This document shows, piece by piece, positions 47,797 through 57,399 of a DNA stretch of 64,000 bases; within the stretch, counting starts at the first letter, position 1; each line of letters starts with the position of its first letter. The stretch comes from Arthrobacter sp. zg-Y769 (GTDB lineage Bacteria; Actinomycetota; Actinomycetes; Actinomycetales; Micrococcaceae). The notes below the pieces were generated by a model. It was given only the letters and a program-made list of their open reading frames with translations. It made no database searches and was not told where the DNA came from. Location: positions 62,001 to 126,000 of the forward strand of contig NZ_JAJJOE010000003.1 in the NCBI RefSeq assembly GCF_020907405.1. The letters are read 5' to 3'. A program made the translations under genes and the position numbers.

Positions 47797-49278
47797 TTAG
47801 GTACGGCGGTATTCGGTATCCAGGCCCATCTCGATCCGGACTTCCGTGCCGCCGCCCTCGCCTGCCGACCACTCAATGGTGCCGTCCAGTTCGCTTTGGA
47901 CCAGTGTCCGGACAATCTGCAGGCCCAGGCCCTCCCGCCGCGGACCCGGCGGCAGGCCCACGCCGTCGTCAGTCACTGTCACGGTCAGCCGTTCTTCACG
48001 GCCCGCCTTGCCGTGCCGCTGGGCAGCCAGCCCCACGGTCCCGCGGCGGCCCGCCAGCCCGTGTTCGACGGCGTTGGTCACCAATTCGTTGATCACCAGG
48101 GCCAACGGCGTGGCCAGGTCACTCGGGAGCTCGCCGAAGGACCCCTCGCGGCGGGTCCTGACCTCCTGCGTCGGCGAGGCAACCTCGGCCGACAACCTGA
48201 ACTGGCGGTCGATCAGCTCGTCGAAGTCCACGTTCTGCGTCAGGCCCTGGGACAGGGTCTCGTGCACCAGGGCAATCGTGGAAACCCGGCGCATGGCCTG
48301 GGCCAGGCCCAGCTTGCCTTCTTCACTCTCCATCCGGCGCGACTGCATACGCAGCAGCGCCGCGACTGTCTGGAGGTTGTTCTTCACCCGGTGATGGATT
48401 TCCCGGATGGTGGCGTCCTTCGACACCAGTTCCATTTCGCGGCGGCGCAGTTCCGAGACGTCGCGGCAAAGCACCAGGGCACCGAAGCGCTCCTTCTCGT
48501 CCCGCAGCGGGATGGCACGCAGGGAGAGGCTGACGCCGCGGGACTCGATTTCCGTCCGCCACGGCATCCTTCCGGTGACCACCAGCGGGAGCGTCTCGTC
48601 CACCATGCGGCGGTCCTTGAGCAGCGCCGTGGTGATCTCCGCCAGGGAGCGCCCCTCGAGCGTTTCCATGTCGCCAAGCCGGCGGAAAGCGGAAACACCG
48701 TTGGGGCTGGCGTACTGCACGATCCCTTCGGCGTCGAGCCGGATCAGGCCATCACCCACGCGGGGGGCACCCCGGCGCGATCCGGTAGGCGTGGCAAAGT
48801 CGGGCCAAAGGCCCAGCGTTCCCATGCGGAGCAGATCGTAGGCACACTGCCGGTAGGTCAGTTCCAGGCGCGACGGCATCCGGGAGCTGGACAGGTCCAT
48901 GTGCGAGGTCACCACGGCCAGGGTCCGGCCGTTGCGGACGAAGGGAATTGCCTCAACCCGCATGGCTGTTTCAGCGGTCCAGCTGGTTTCGCTGGACCGC
49001 TCGATGTGCTGGCTTTGCCAGGCGGCATCCACCAGCGGGTGCAGGTCTGCGCGGATCCGTTCGCCGACAAAGTCGCTGTGGAACACCGTGTGCGACGTCG
49101 ACGGGCGGGCATGCGCCAACGCCACGTAGCCGCCGTCGGGCACGGGGAACCACAGCGCCAGATCGGCGAAGGCAAGGTCGGCAACCAGCTGCCAGTCCCC
49201 CACCAGCAGGTGCAGCCACTCGGCGTCGCCCGGGCCGAAGTCCGCGTGGTCCTTGATCGGATCGGTAAAGATTGCCAC
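47797..49278 (-). CDS. pdtaS: Sensor histidine kinase PdtaS (GAF-PAS-HisKA_2)
   Basis: A 493-residue soluble histidine kinase. The N-terminal GAF-like domain (to about 150) is followed by a PAS domain (about 175-290; GLIRLDAEGIVQYASPNGVSAFRR), the HisKA_2 phospho-acceptor EIHHRVKNNLQTVAALLRMQSRR and an HWE/HATPase_c domain with INELVTNAVEHG and GVGLPPG. This matches Rv3220c, whose partner PdtaR is an RNA-binding antiterminator. No membrane segment. The neighbouring whiB1 is also adjacent in mycobacteria. PdtaR is not in the window. Confidence 0.92.
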   Translation of the reverse strand: MAIFTDPIKDHADFGPGDAEWLHLLVGDWQLVADLAFADLALWFPVPDGGYVALAHARPSTSHTVFHSDFVGERIRADLHPLVDAAWQSQHIERSSETSWTAETAMRVEAIPFVRNGRTLAVVTSHMDLSSSRMPSRLELTYRQCAYDLLRMGTLGLWPDFATPTGSRRGAPRVGDGLIRLDAEGIVQYASPNGVSAFRRLGDMETLEGRSLAEITTALLKDRRMVDETLPLVVTGRMPWRTEIESRGVSLSLRAIPLRDEKERFGALVLCRDVSELRRREMELVSKDATIREIHHRVKNNLQTVAALLRMQSRRMESEEGKLGLAQAMRRVSTIALVHETLSQGLTQNVDFDELIDRQFRLSAEVASPTQEVRTRREGSFGELPSDLATPLALVINELVTNAVEHGLAGRRGTVGLAAQRHGKAGREERLTVTVTDDGVGLPPGPRREGLGLQIVRTLVQSELDGTIEWSAGEGGGTEVRIEMGLDTEYRRT

Positions 49279-49290
49279 TGAGACCCCGGA

Positions 49291-52200
49291 CTAGCGGCGG
49301 ACGATGGAACGGAGCAGGCGAAGCGCAACCGAAAGGGATGCCATGTCATCCTGCTCGAGTTGGTTCACTTCGTTGAACATCTTCGAAGCGCGCCCAAGGT
49401 GGTCGGCGTTCTCCTGCTCCCAGATGTGCAGCCGCTCCCCCGGATCGGTACCGGCCCGGTCAGGGGTTGCTTCCAGGACGGCCACGGTCATGTCGGCCAC
49501 TGTGGAGTACAGGTCGTCCCGCAGGGCAGCGCGGGCCAGCGACTGCCACCTGTCCTCGCGGGGCAGGTTGGTGATCCGGTTCAGCAGGTTATCGATGTCG
49601 TACCGGTCGTAGACGGCGTAGTACACGCCCGCCACTGCGGCAGCCGGCTCATCGGTTCCCTTGCTGGCCCGGACTACATCGAGCAGGCCGAAGGACTCGA
49701 ACTGCTCGGCCCAGTACCTGCCCAGGTCCTTCGGGATGTCCAGCTCCCGTGCCTTCTGCTGCATTGCTTCCACCCGCTCCGCGTCCGAGCCGCAGAGGTA
49801 CCGGCCCAGATCGGCGAACAGCGGCTGAAGCACAGGCCGAAATGCCTCAATGTCTTCGGCAATTGTGGTTCCCCGGCCCACGTGGTTGACGAACCAGCGC
49901 ACGGCGCGGTCCAGCAGCCGACGCAGGTCCAGGTGGACCATGGACCAGGTCTGCGTGGGGAAGTCCGCAGGCAGGCTGCCGAGTTCGGCAAGGACCTTGT
50001 CGAAACCGTAGATTTCCCTCAGGGCGGTGAAGGCGCGGGCAGCCTCCGCTTCGGTGGCGGAGGTTTCCTCGATGACCCGGAAGGCGAAGGTGATGCCGCC
50101 GATGTTGATCATGTCATTGGCCACCACAGTGGAGATGATTTCGCGGCGCAGCGGATGGGTGTCCAGCTGGTCGCCGAAACGCTCCACGATCTGCTTCGGG
50201 AAGTACCGGCGCAGGGTGCCCGCAAAGTACGGGTCGTCGGCCAGGTTCGAGCGGGTCAGCGCCTTCGTGAGCTCGATCTTGGCGTACGCGGCGAGCACGG
50301 CCAGCTCGGGAGAGGTCAGGCCTTCCCCGGCCGCGATACGTGCGTGCAGCTCGTCATTGGTCGGCAGCGCCTCGAGCTGCCGGTCCAGGTCCGCGTGTTC
50401 TTCGAGCCAGTCCATCAGCCGCTCGAAGCTTGGGCTGGTTTCCAGGACGCGCTGCCGGTCATTGAGCAGCAGCATGTTCTGGTCGATGTTGTCCTGCAGG
50501 ACCAGATGCCCCACTTCGTCGGTCATCGAGTGCAGGAACTCCGCACGCTCCTGCGGGTCCAGCCGCCCGGCTGCGACCATCCGGTCCACGAAGATCTTGA
50601 TGTTGACTTCGTGGTCGGAGCAGTCCACACCCGCCGAGTTGTCGATCGCGTCGGTATTGAGGATGACACCGGCGCGGGCCGCCTCGATGCGTCCACGCTG
50701 GGTCATGCCCAGGTTTCCGCCTTCGCCGACCACCTTTACCCGCAGGTCGCGGCCGTCCACCCGGATGGCGTCGTTGGCCTTGTCTCCCACGTCCGCCGAG
50801 CTCTCGGCGGAAGACTTTACGTAGGTGCCGATACCACCGTTGTAAAGCAGATCGACGGGTGCCGTCAGGATCGCTTTCAGCAGCTCCGGGGGGCTCATCC
50901 TGGTTGCGGAGCCGGGCAGGCCCAGCACCTCGCGGACCTCGGCCGAGAGCGGGATGCTCTTGGACTGGCGCGGGAAGATCCCGCCGCCGGCGCTGATCAG
51001 GGACTCGTCGTAGTCGGCCCAGGACGAGCGCGGCAGCTCGAAAAGGCGCTGCCGTTCGGCGTGGGACCGGGCGGCGTCGGGGTTGGGATCCAGGAAGATA
51101 TGCCGGTGGTCGAAGGCCGCCACCAGTTTGATGTGCTCGGACAACAGCATGCCGTTGCCGAACACGTCGCCGCTCATGTCACCCACGCCCACGACCGTGA
51201 AGTCCTGGCTCTGGGTATCGATGCCCAGTTCGCTGAAGTGCCGTTTGACCGACTCCCAGGCGCCGCGGGCGGTAATGCCCATGGCCTTGTGGTCATAGCC
51301 CACCGACCCGCCCGAGGCGAACGCGTCGCCGAGCCAGAAGCCGTACTCGGCGGAGATGGAGTTGGCGATATCGGAGAACGACGCCGTGCCCTTGTCCGCG
51401 GCGACCACGAGATAGCTGTCGTCGCCGTCATGGCGGACCACGCGTTCCGGCGGCACGACTTCCTCGCCGGATTCCTTGACCACAAGGTTGTCGGTCAGGT
51501 CCAGCAGTCCGCGGATGAAGGTGCGGTAGCTGTTCTTTCCCTCTTCCATCCATGCGCCGCGGTCGACTGCGGGGTCGGGCAGCTTCTTTGCATAGAACCC
51601 GCCCTTGGCACCGGTCGGCACGATTACGGCGTTCTTGACCGTCTGTGCCTTGACCAGCCCCAGGATTTCGGTGCGGAAGTCCTCGCGCCGGTCGGACCAG
51701 CGCAGCCCGCCGCGGGCCACTTCACCGAAGCGCAGGTGCACGCCTTCCACCCGCGGGGAGTAGACCCAGATTTCGTACTTGGGGCGCGGGAACGGAGCAC
51801 CGTCGATCGCACCGGTGTTCAGCTTGAAACTGACGTACGGCTTGTCCTGGTAGAAGTTGGTGCGCAGGGTGGCGTTGATCAGGGTGGCAAAGGTCCGCAG
51901 GACACGGTCGGCGTCGAGCGTCGGCACCTGCTCCAGTCCGCTTTCCAGAGCGGCACCTGCCTGCTCGACGGCGGCCCGGCGTTCCTCCTCCGTCAGGTCC
52001 GGATCGAAGCGCCCTTCGAACAACGCGATCAGGGCCCGCGCGACATCCGGGTTCGACAGCAGTGTTCCGGCTACGAAGCCGTAGGAGTTTGCCGTGCCGA
52101 CCTGCCGCATGTACTTTGCGTACGCCCGCAGGATGACCACCTGGCGCCAGCGCAGTCCCTGCTGCAGGATCAGCCGGTCGAAGGCATCGGACTCCGCGGT

Positions 52201-54129
52201 CCCGGACAAACCGGCACCGAAGGCTTCGGCCAGCAGGGAGCCGGTCTGCAGCGGATCGATGCCGGCGGGGTACACCAGGCCCAGGTCGTAAAGGTGGAAG
52301 CCCGTGCCGTCCGCCCGACGGATTTCGAAGGGGCGTTCGTCCAGCACTTCCAGGCCCAGGTTGTGCAGGAACGGCAGGATCTGGGTCAGCGACTTCGGCT
52401 CGGTCAGGTAAAGCTTCAGGCGCGCGTCCTCGGGACCGTCACCGTCCGTGGTGGACGGGATGTAGACGAACAGTTCCGGAGCGGTTTCCGGGCGGGCGAG
52501 CCGCGCCTCGAAGCGGGCGATGTCCTCCAGGGCATCCTCCACCTCGTAGGCCACCCGGTAGGCGGCCGGGAAGGCATCAACCCAGAGTGCGGAGAGTTTT
52601 TCCGCTTCCGGACGGGAGAACTTGGTGCGGACGACCTCTTCGATGCCCTCGCCCCAGGACCGGGTGGCCTGCACCAGCCGTGCCTCAAGCGCGGCGGCGT
52701 CGACGTCGGTGATTTCCTGGCCGCGGGGAAGCCGGATCCGGAAGAAGAGCCGCGCAAGGGCGGACTCCGTCATCCGTGCCTCGTAATCGATGGACACGGC
52801 GTTGAAAGTGGACCGCAGTTCGTCCTGGATCCGGAGCCGGACCGGGGTGGTGTACCGGTCGCGGGGCAGGAAGACGATGGCGGACATGAACCGGCCGTAG
52901 ATATCCGGCCGGAGGAACAGCCTGGTGCGGCGCCGCTCCTGCAGGCGAAGGATGGCCAGGGAGGTGTCCAGCAGCGTTGAGGGGTCAATCTGGAAGAGTT
53001 CGTCGCGGGGGTAGGTTTCGAGGATGGAGAGCAGGTCCTTGCCCGAGTGCGAATCGGCAGGGAAACCGCAGGTGCGCATCACGTCGCGGACCTTGTCCCG
53101 GACAATCGGGATGCTGCGGACGGAGCCGGTGTAGGCGCCGGTGGCGAAGAGCCCGATGAAGCGGCGTTCGCCGTTGACATTGCCCTGTTCGTCAAACCGC
53201 TTGACCCCGAGGTAGTCGAGGTAGGCGGGCCGGTGCACGGTGGACCGGGAGTTCGCTTTGGTGATGACCAGGGCACGCTTTTCGCGTGCCTTTGCACGGC
53301 CCGCGCCGGTCAGGCGCTGCACCCGCCGCGTGGAATGCAGGCGCAGCAGACCCAGCCCGCTGTCTTCAGTGGGGCGAAGCGCGTCTTCCCCGTCTTCGGT
53401 GATGAGGTCGTATTCGCGGTAGCCAAGGAAAGTGAAATTGCCGTTGTCCAGCCAGGACAGCAGTTCACGTGCCTGCTGCAGGTCCGGAATGTCCCGGGCA
53501 CCGGGCACCGTCTCCAGCGACCGGGCAACCTCGTGCACCTTGGCCCGCATGGCGGACCAGTCGGATACCGCAACCCGGACGTCTCCCAGCACTTTCTGCA
53601 GGCCTTCGACCAGTTCGGAGCGCTTGCCCTCGTCGGTGATCCGGGCAACCTCTATGGCTATCCAGGATTCCACCTTGGTGGTACCGCCGTTGCTTCCCAG
53701 AAGGGCTGCCAGGTTCGGCATGGCTGCGGTGTCGCCGCTGGAGACGCCGGCGGCTGCGGGAACCCGCTGTACCTGCTGCAGTTCACCGGTCCGGGGCTCC
53801 CGCGTGGCGAGGAAAATGGGGTGTACCACGAGGCGGATGGCGGCGTTGCGGCGCACTACCTCCGCGGTAACCGAGTCAACAAGGAAGGGCATGTCATCGG
53901 TGACGATGAGGATGATGCTGGTGTCGCCCTGGTCCACTATCTCGACGGCGGCGGTGCCTTCCGCGCGGCTTAGCGCCAGTTCCATGTGCTTTTGGGCCCG
54001 CTCCCTGAGGACCGGCGGAGCATAGCCCTGGGCATCTTCACGCGCCAGATGCTCGTAGTAGTTCCCGATGAATTCATCCAGGGAAGTGTCCGAACTGAAA
54101 AGATCCGCGATGCGGGACCCTGACGACAA
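49291..54129 (-). CDS. gdh: NAD-specific glutamate dehydrogenase, large type (about 180 kDa)
   Basis: Oxidatively deaminates glutamate to 2-oxoglutarate. The 1612-residue protein has the long-type layout: N-terminal ACT-like regulatory part (MPFLVDSVTAEVVRR), a middle region, and the catalytic core with HLRFGEVARGGLRWSDR, PTGAKGGFYAKKLPD, VGDMSGDVFGNGMLLSE and RTGEGGNLG-like VVGEGGNLGMTQRGRIE. Rv2476c, the mycobacterial homologue, is about the same length. The TTG at 54129 is chosen because GGAGG lies nine bases upstream; the frame continues to 54210 without such a site. It overlaps no neighbour and follows the CpaE-like gene. Confidence 0.93.
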   Translation of the reverse strand: MSSGSRIADLFSSDTSLDEFIGNYYEHLAREDAQGYAPPVLRERAQKHMELALSRAEGTAAVEIVDQGDTSIILIVTDDMPFLVDSVTAEVVRRNAAIRLVVHPIFLATREPRTGELQQVQRVPAAAGVSSGDTAAMPNLAALLGSNGGTTKVESWIAIEVARITDEGKRSELVEGLQKVLGDVRVAVSDWSAMRAKVHEVARSLETVPGARDIPDLQQARELLSWLDNGNFTFLGYREYDLITEDGEDALRPTEDSGLGLLRLHSTRRVQRLTGAGRAKAREKRALVITKANSRSTVHRPAYLDYLGVKRFDEQGNVNGERRFIGLFATGAYTGSVRSIPIVRDKVRDVMRTCGFPADSHSGKDLLSILETYPRDELFQIDPSTLLDTSLAILRLQERRRTRLFLRPDIYGRFMSAIVFLPRDRYTTPVRLRIQDELRSTFNAVSIDYEARMTESALARLFFRIRLPRGQEITDVDAAALEARLVQATRSWGEGIEEVVRTKFSRPEAEKLSALWVDAFPAAYRVAYEVEDALEDIARFEARLARPETAPELFVYIPSTTDGDGPEDARLKLYLTEPKSLTQILPFLHNLGLEVLDERPFEIRRADGTGFHLYDLGLVYPAGIDPLQTGSLLAEAFGAGLSGTAESDAFDRLILQQGLRWRQVVILRAYAKYMRQVGTANSYGFVAGTLLSNPDVARALIALFEGRFDPDLTEEERRAAVEQAGAALESGLEQVPTLDADRVLRTFATLINATLRTNFYQDKPYVSFKLNTGAIDGAPFPRPKYEIWVYSPRVEGVHLRFGEVARGGLRWSDRREDFRTEILGLVKAQTVKNAVIVPTGAKGGFYAKKLPDPAVDRGAWMEEGKNSYRTFIRGLLDLTDNLVVKESGEEVVPPERVVRHDGDDSYLVVAADKGTASFSDIANSISAEYGFWLGDAFASGGSVGYDHKAMGITARGAWESVKRHFSELGIDTQSQDFTVVGVGDMSGDVFGNGMLLSEHIKLVAAFDHRHIFLDPNPDAARSHAERQRLFELPRSSWADYDESLISAGGGIFPRQSKSIPLSAEVREVLGLPGSATRMSPPELLKAILTAPVDLLYNGGIGTYVKSSAESSADVGDKANDAIRVDGRDLRVKVVGEGGNLGMTQRGRIEAARAGVILNTDAIDNSAGVDCSDHEVNIKIFVDRMVAAGRLDPQERAEFLHSMTDEVGHLVLQDNIDQNMLLLNDRQRVLETSPSFERLMDWLEEHADLDRQLEALPTNDELHARIAAGEGLTSPELAVLAAYAKIELTKALTRSNLADDPYFAGTLRRYFPKQIVERFGDQLDTHPLRREIISTVVANDMINIGGITFAFRVIEETSATEAEAARAFTALREIYGFDKVLAELGSLPADFPTQTWSMVHLDLRRLLDRAVRWFVNHVGRGTTIAEDIEAFRPVLQPLFADLGRYLCGSDAERVEAMQQKARELDIPKDLGRYWAEQFESFGLLDVVRASKGTDEPAAAVAGVYYAVYDRYDIDNLLNRITNLPREDRWQSLARAALRDDLYSTVADMTVAVLEATPDRAGTDPGERLHIWEQENADHLGRASKMFNEVNQLEQDDMASLSVALRLLRSIVRR

Positions 54130-54213
54130 TGTAATACGCCTCCGATAGTACTTACGTCCGCCTGCTCCGTTGCAGCCTGTTCCTAACGAGCCTAGCCGCG
54201 AATACGCCAAAGG

Positions 54214-55518
54214 TCACTTTGCCCGTGGCCGGAGTGCGCCGCGGCGGCGGCCGGCCACCTGCACGCCTGCAAGCTCGGCTATGGAGGTGCGGAGCGCCGA
54301 CGCCGGCGCGGTCTCCAGCAGCGCCGTTCCGGAGAGCAGGGAGGCATCGGCGGCGTCGTAGTCGGCAGGAAGGAAGGCAGCGATTTCCCCTCCCGGCCCA
54401 AACCTTTCCCAGGCCCCCCGCAGCTGGCTCCGGGGCTCCCGGCCCACTGACGAGGCCCGAACCTTATTGAGGACGACCCTCGGCTCGAGTCCCGGGACCG
54501 CATCGGCCAGGTCCGAAAGGGCGCGGACCAGGCGGGGAACTCCGACCGAGTCGGCCGCCCCGACCGCGTAGACCGTGTCCGCCGCCTCGAGCATCAGGAG
54601 GGTGGAGGCATTGCGGCGCGGGGCCATGGTGTCAAAGCTCAGCTCCTCGTCTGTCTCCAGGGAGAACCCGCAGTCGACGATGGTCAGGTCCGCCACCCGG
54701 CGCGCCGCTTCCAGGACGCCCGAGAGGGCAGCGGGGCGCAGCTCGACCCACCGGTCGGAACGGGTGATACCGGTAAGCACTGCCAGCCGGTGCCCCCGGA
54801 GGGAGACACTGGCCGAGATCCTGTGCAGCGCGGCGTCGTCGAGCATTCCCTGGTCGGCGAGGCGGCAGGCCTGTGCCAGCCCGGCGGATTCGTCGAGGAG
54901 ACCGAGGCTGACAGCCACGCTGGAGCCGTACGTGTCGGCGTCGATAAGCAGCACCCGTGCGCCGGCGGCAGCCGCTTCGGCAGCCAGGTTGACGGCCAGC
55001 GTTGTCCTGCCCGGCGCTCCGGCCGGACCCCAGACAGCGGTGACGACACCCCTGCGCCCCTCCGGTTCCGCAGCGCCTTCCGGTTCCGGCCCCGCGGCAC
55101 CTGGTCCGAAGGCAGCCGCCGGGTCGGCGAGCGCGTTGCCGCCTGCCGTACCCGCGCCGTCCCCGGCCTGCTCCAGCGCCTGTACGGCAACGGCAATCAG
55201 GTCTGCGAGCGCTCCCGGGTCCACTGAACCTGGGGCATTCACGATCCGCATGGCGTCCAGCCGCAGCCGGAGGCTCGAATCATCCGTAAGTGCCACGAGG
55301 GCAACGCCGGCAGCGGCGAGCCGTTCCGCCAGTGCTGCAGTAAGGTCGCCCGCCTCGTCGGCCACCACGGCTGCCCGAACAATGCCGCTTTGCGAGACGG
55401 CCACGAGCTCCGTCAGCTCCGTGCACCGCCGGACCACGGTGACCGGGCCCTGCAGGCGTTCCAAGCCGTCGAGGGCACCGGCGGTAGCGGCGCCTACGGT
55501 GGCAACGGGGATGTTCAC
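54214..55518 (-). CDS. CpaE-like MinD/ParA-family ATPase (Tad pilus or septum-site type)
   Basis: A 434-residue protein. Residues 1-115 form a receiver-like or CpaE-type N-terminal domain; an acidic, glycine-rich linker follows; the MinD-like domain starts near 155 with AVWGPAGAPGRTTLAVNLAAEAA. The deviant P-loop, normally KGGxGKT, reads GAPGRTT: arginine replaces the conserved lysine, a variant seen in actinobacterial CpaE-like proteins. Further ATPase parts are LLIDADTYGSSV and LTIVDCGFS. It is coupled to the SAF-domain gene by a four-base overlap. Likely role: localising the Tad machine; ATPase activity is uncertain. Confidence 0.82.
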   Translation of the reverse strand: MNIPVATVGAATAGALDGLERLQGPVTVVRRCTELTELVAVSQSGIVRAAVVADEAGDLTAALAERLAAAGVALVALTDDSSLRLRLDAMRIVNAPGSVDPGALADLIAVAVQALEQAGDGAGTAGGNALADPAAAFGPGAAGPEPEGAAEPEGRRGVVTAVWGPAGAPGRTTLAVNLAAEAAAAGARVLLIDADTYGSSVAVSLGLLDESAGLAQACRLADQGMLDDAALHRISASVSLRGHRLAVLTGITRSDRWVELRPAALSGVLEAARRVADLTIVDCGFSLETDEELSFDTMAPRRNASTLLMLEAADTVYAVGAADSVGVPRLVRALSDLADAVPGLEPRVVLNKVRASSVGREPRSQLRGAWERFGPGGEIAAFLPADYDAADASLLSGTALLETAPASALRTSIAELAGVQVAGRRRGALRPRAK

Positions 55519-56177
55519 GAGCCCGGAGAAGGGTTGTGGACCACCGTGATCTTCGCCTGGTTGGACAGGGCGCTCAACAGCAGCGGGAGGTCCGAATCGT
55601 CAACCAGGACCAGCAGTTCCGTGCTGCGGCTGGCGCCCAGGGCAGACTCGGTGACGGTCAGCTCCGATATTTCCGCGGCTTCAATCAGCTGTTCCGGCTC
55701 GTCGAATCCGTTCCGCGCGTTGGGCATGGCGGCCCAGATGTCCACGCGTGATCCGGCGTCGGTGCTGGCAGGCAGCGGATCCTCCACCCGCAGTCCCACC
55801 GGCTTGCGGTCCAGCGAGTCCGCTTCAATCAGCGAGGAGCCTGCCACCAGTTCGCCGGCACGCAGTGCTGCACCTGCGACGGCGTTCTCCGGTATGCCTG
55901 CAGCAACCGGCAGGTACAGCTGCTCTGCATTGCCAAGCCGGACCGGGATCGGATGCAGGTCTTCGGCCCGGACCGGCGTGCCCGGAGGAATGTCGCGCTT
56001 TGCTGCATAAACCTCCGTGGTCCGGTCGGCGCTGTCCACCAAAGTGACGACCCCGGCAACGGAACCCAGTACCAGGAGTATTCCCAGCAGGAGCCGGGGA
56101 TCCCGCCATGACGGCTTGCGCAACCGTGCCGCGGCCGGTTCTTCACCCGATACACGGTCGGTTAGATGCAGGCTCAT
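55515..56177 (-). CDS. SAF-domain protein, CpaB/RcpC-like
   Basis: A 220-residue protein with one membrane anchor (DPRLLLGILLVLGSVAGVVTL, near residues 26-48) and an extracytoplasmic SAF domain opening TEVYAAKRDIPPGTPVRAEDLHPIPV. This is the core of CpaB/RcpC proteins, which work with the Tad pilus at the cell envelope. The ATG at 56177 gives a normal N-terminal anchor; longer frames to 56693 run into the divergent regulatory region. It is the first gene of a two-gene unit with the CpaE-like ATPase. Confidence 0.85.
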   Translation of the reverse strand: MSLHLTDRVSGEEPAAARLRKPSWRDPRLLLGILLVLGSVAGVVTLVDSADRTTEVYAAKRDIPPGTPVRAEDLHPIPVRLGNAEQLYLPVAAGIPENAVAGAALRAGELVAGSSLIEADSLDRKPVGLRVEDPLPASTDAGSRVDIWAAMPNARNGFDEPEQLIEAAEISELTVTESALGASRSTELLVLVDDSDLPLLLSALSNQAKITVVHNPSPGS

Positions 56178-56374
56178 GCTCCCCCGTTCCCCCTGCCCCG
56201 TACGGGGCCCTCGATGGGGCCATTGTGGAGGAAGCCCGGGGAGAAGGAAACGGTGGTTTCGAGGAAAGTCGAATCTGTGGATAACCCGTAAGCACGATCC
56301 TGCTGGTGCCACACTGGTGCTGCTGGTATACAACGGGTGCAAGCCGCAGTGGTGCGGTGCGAAAGGTGAGTGCC

Positions 56375-56602
56375 GTGGGCGAGAAGAGATTCCTGACGCT
56401 GGCAGATGTCGCCGAGGTGCTGAACATATCCTCCTCACAGACGTACGCCCTTGTCCGCAGCGGAGAACTCCCCGCCATTCAGATCGGCGGCCGGGGCCAG
56501 TGGCGGGTCGAGTCGCAGCAGCTTGAGGACTATATTTCCCGGGCCTACCGGAAGTCGGCTGCAGCCGTCCGGCAGGGTATTCCGGTAGGGGAGACCTCTT
56601 AG
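56375..56602 (+). CDS. Small helix-turn-helix protein, excisionase (MerR-like) type
   Basis: A 75-residue DNA-binding protein. The winged-helix domain reads FLTLADVAEVLNISSSQTYALVRSGELPAIQIGGRGQWRVESQQLEDYI (in pieces: LADVAEVLNISSSQTYALV and RSGELPAIQIGGRGQWRV), typical of excisionase/BldC-like proteins. The GTG at 56375 has AAAGG eight bases upstream; a GTG at 56366 or a longer frame to 56306 is possible. It is divergent from the SAF-CpaE unit across about 200 bases, so it may regulate it. Phage excisionase function is unlikely, since no integrase is present. Confidence 0.85.
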   Translation: MGEKRFLTLADVAEVLNISSSQTYALVRSGELPAIQIGGRGQWRVESQQLEDYISRAYRKSAAAVRQGIPVGETS

Positions 56603-56628
56603 GAGCTGAGCCGGGCGCCGGGCCGTTG

Positions 56629-57192
56629 TCACTCCCACCCGTTCCGTTGTGACAGAACTGCCGCCACCGTGGCAATAGGCAGGACATAGACACCCGTTAC
56701 GTTTGCGCTGCGCCGCGGCTGGTCGGACGGTACCGCTGCCAGCTCCAGGAAATCGCTGCCCACCCGGTCAATCGTTCCGTTCAGGGCAGCTTCAGCCGGT
56801 ACCCCGGCGGACCGGACGACGACGGCACTGCGGTCCCGGGCGATGCCGCGCAGTGCGGACGTCACCCCCAGCCGCACTTTCCCCGGCGGCGGACTGGCAA
56901 ACCGGTCCATGCCCCGGATGGCAACCACATGGGACAACACCGCCAAAGCGGCACCGTGTTCCTGTTCCAGCGCCACCCATCCGTCACCCACGTGCTTCAG
57001 GGCCCCCCGCAGCATCCCCGCTGTTCCGAGGTCGAAGACGAGTTGCTTCCCGCCTTGGCTGCGCAGCCTGTCCTGCAGGCTGATCCCGCGCAGTTCCATC
57101 CGCACGCGGTCGGAAATCTCGGTTTCGGCCGCCAGACCGGCAGCCGCGGCAAGCTGTGCCTCCATGTCCCTGAACAGGGCGTCCCATCGCAT
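56629..57192 (-). CDS. Conserved hypothetical protein
   Basis: A 187-residue soluble protein of no recognised family. It opens MRWDALFRDMEAQLAAAAGLAAETEISDRVRMELRGISLQDRL (in pieces: MRWDALFRDMEAQLAAA and ISDRVRMELRGISLQDRL), and the rest alternates hydrophobic beta stretches (KQLVFDLGTAGMLRGALKHVGDGWVAL region) with a C-terminal GTIDRVGSDFLELA motif that looks like a small beta-barrel of the Sm/PRC kind. That resemblance is weak. It is convergent with the HTH gene and divergent from the LysM gene. Confidence 0.65.
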   Translation of the reverse strand: MRWDALFRDMEAQLAAAAGLAAETEISDRVRMELRGISLQDRLRSQGGKQLVFDLGTAGMLRGALKHVGDGWVALEQEHGAALAVLSHVVAIRGMDRFASPPPGKVRLGVTSALRGIARDRSAVVVRSAGVPAEAALNGTIDRVGSDFLELAAVPSDQPRRSANVTGVYVLPIATVAAVLSQRNGWE

Positions 57193-57399
57193 CGCCCAAG
57201 GCTAGCTCCCACTAAGCCGCCCGGCCACTCTGGACACTGATCAAAGCGAAGTGTAGACACAGGCATCACACGGGCCAGACCGCATCAAAAAGCCTGAGAG
57301 TTATCCAACGTACCTAGTCACCATCAAACCCCCTCAAAGGGCCTAAACGGGCAGGTTACCGATGCTCCGCCGGCCCACCTCTCCGGATTGGAGAATGCT

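Noticed and set aside
49360-52980. A 1206-codon open frame on the plus strand
   Set aside because: It is exactly antisense to the well-supported glutamate dehydrogenase, shows no domain and has the Val/His/Gly-rich look of a high-G+C shadow frame.
56375-56602. Phage excisionase marking a prophage or integrative element
   Set aside because: The protein is of the excisionase fold, but no integrase, attachment repeat or phage gene is nearby; a chromosomal regulator is more likely.
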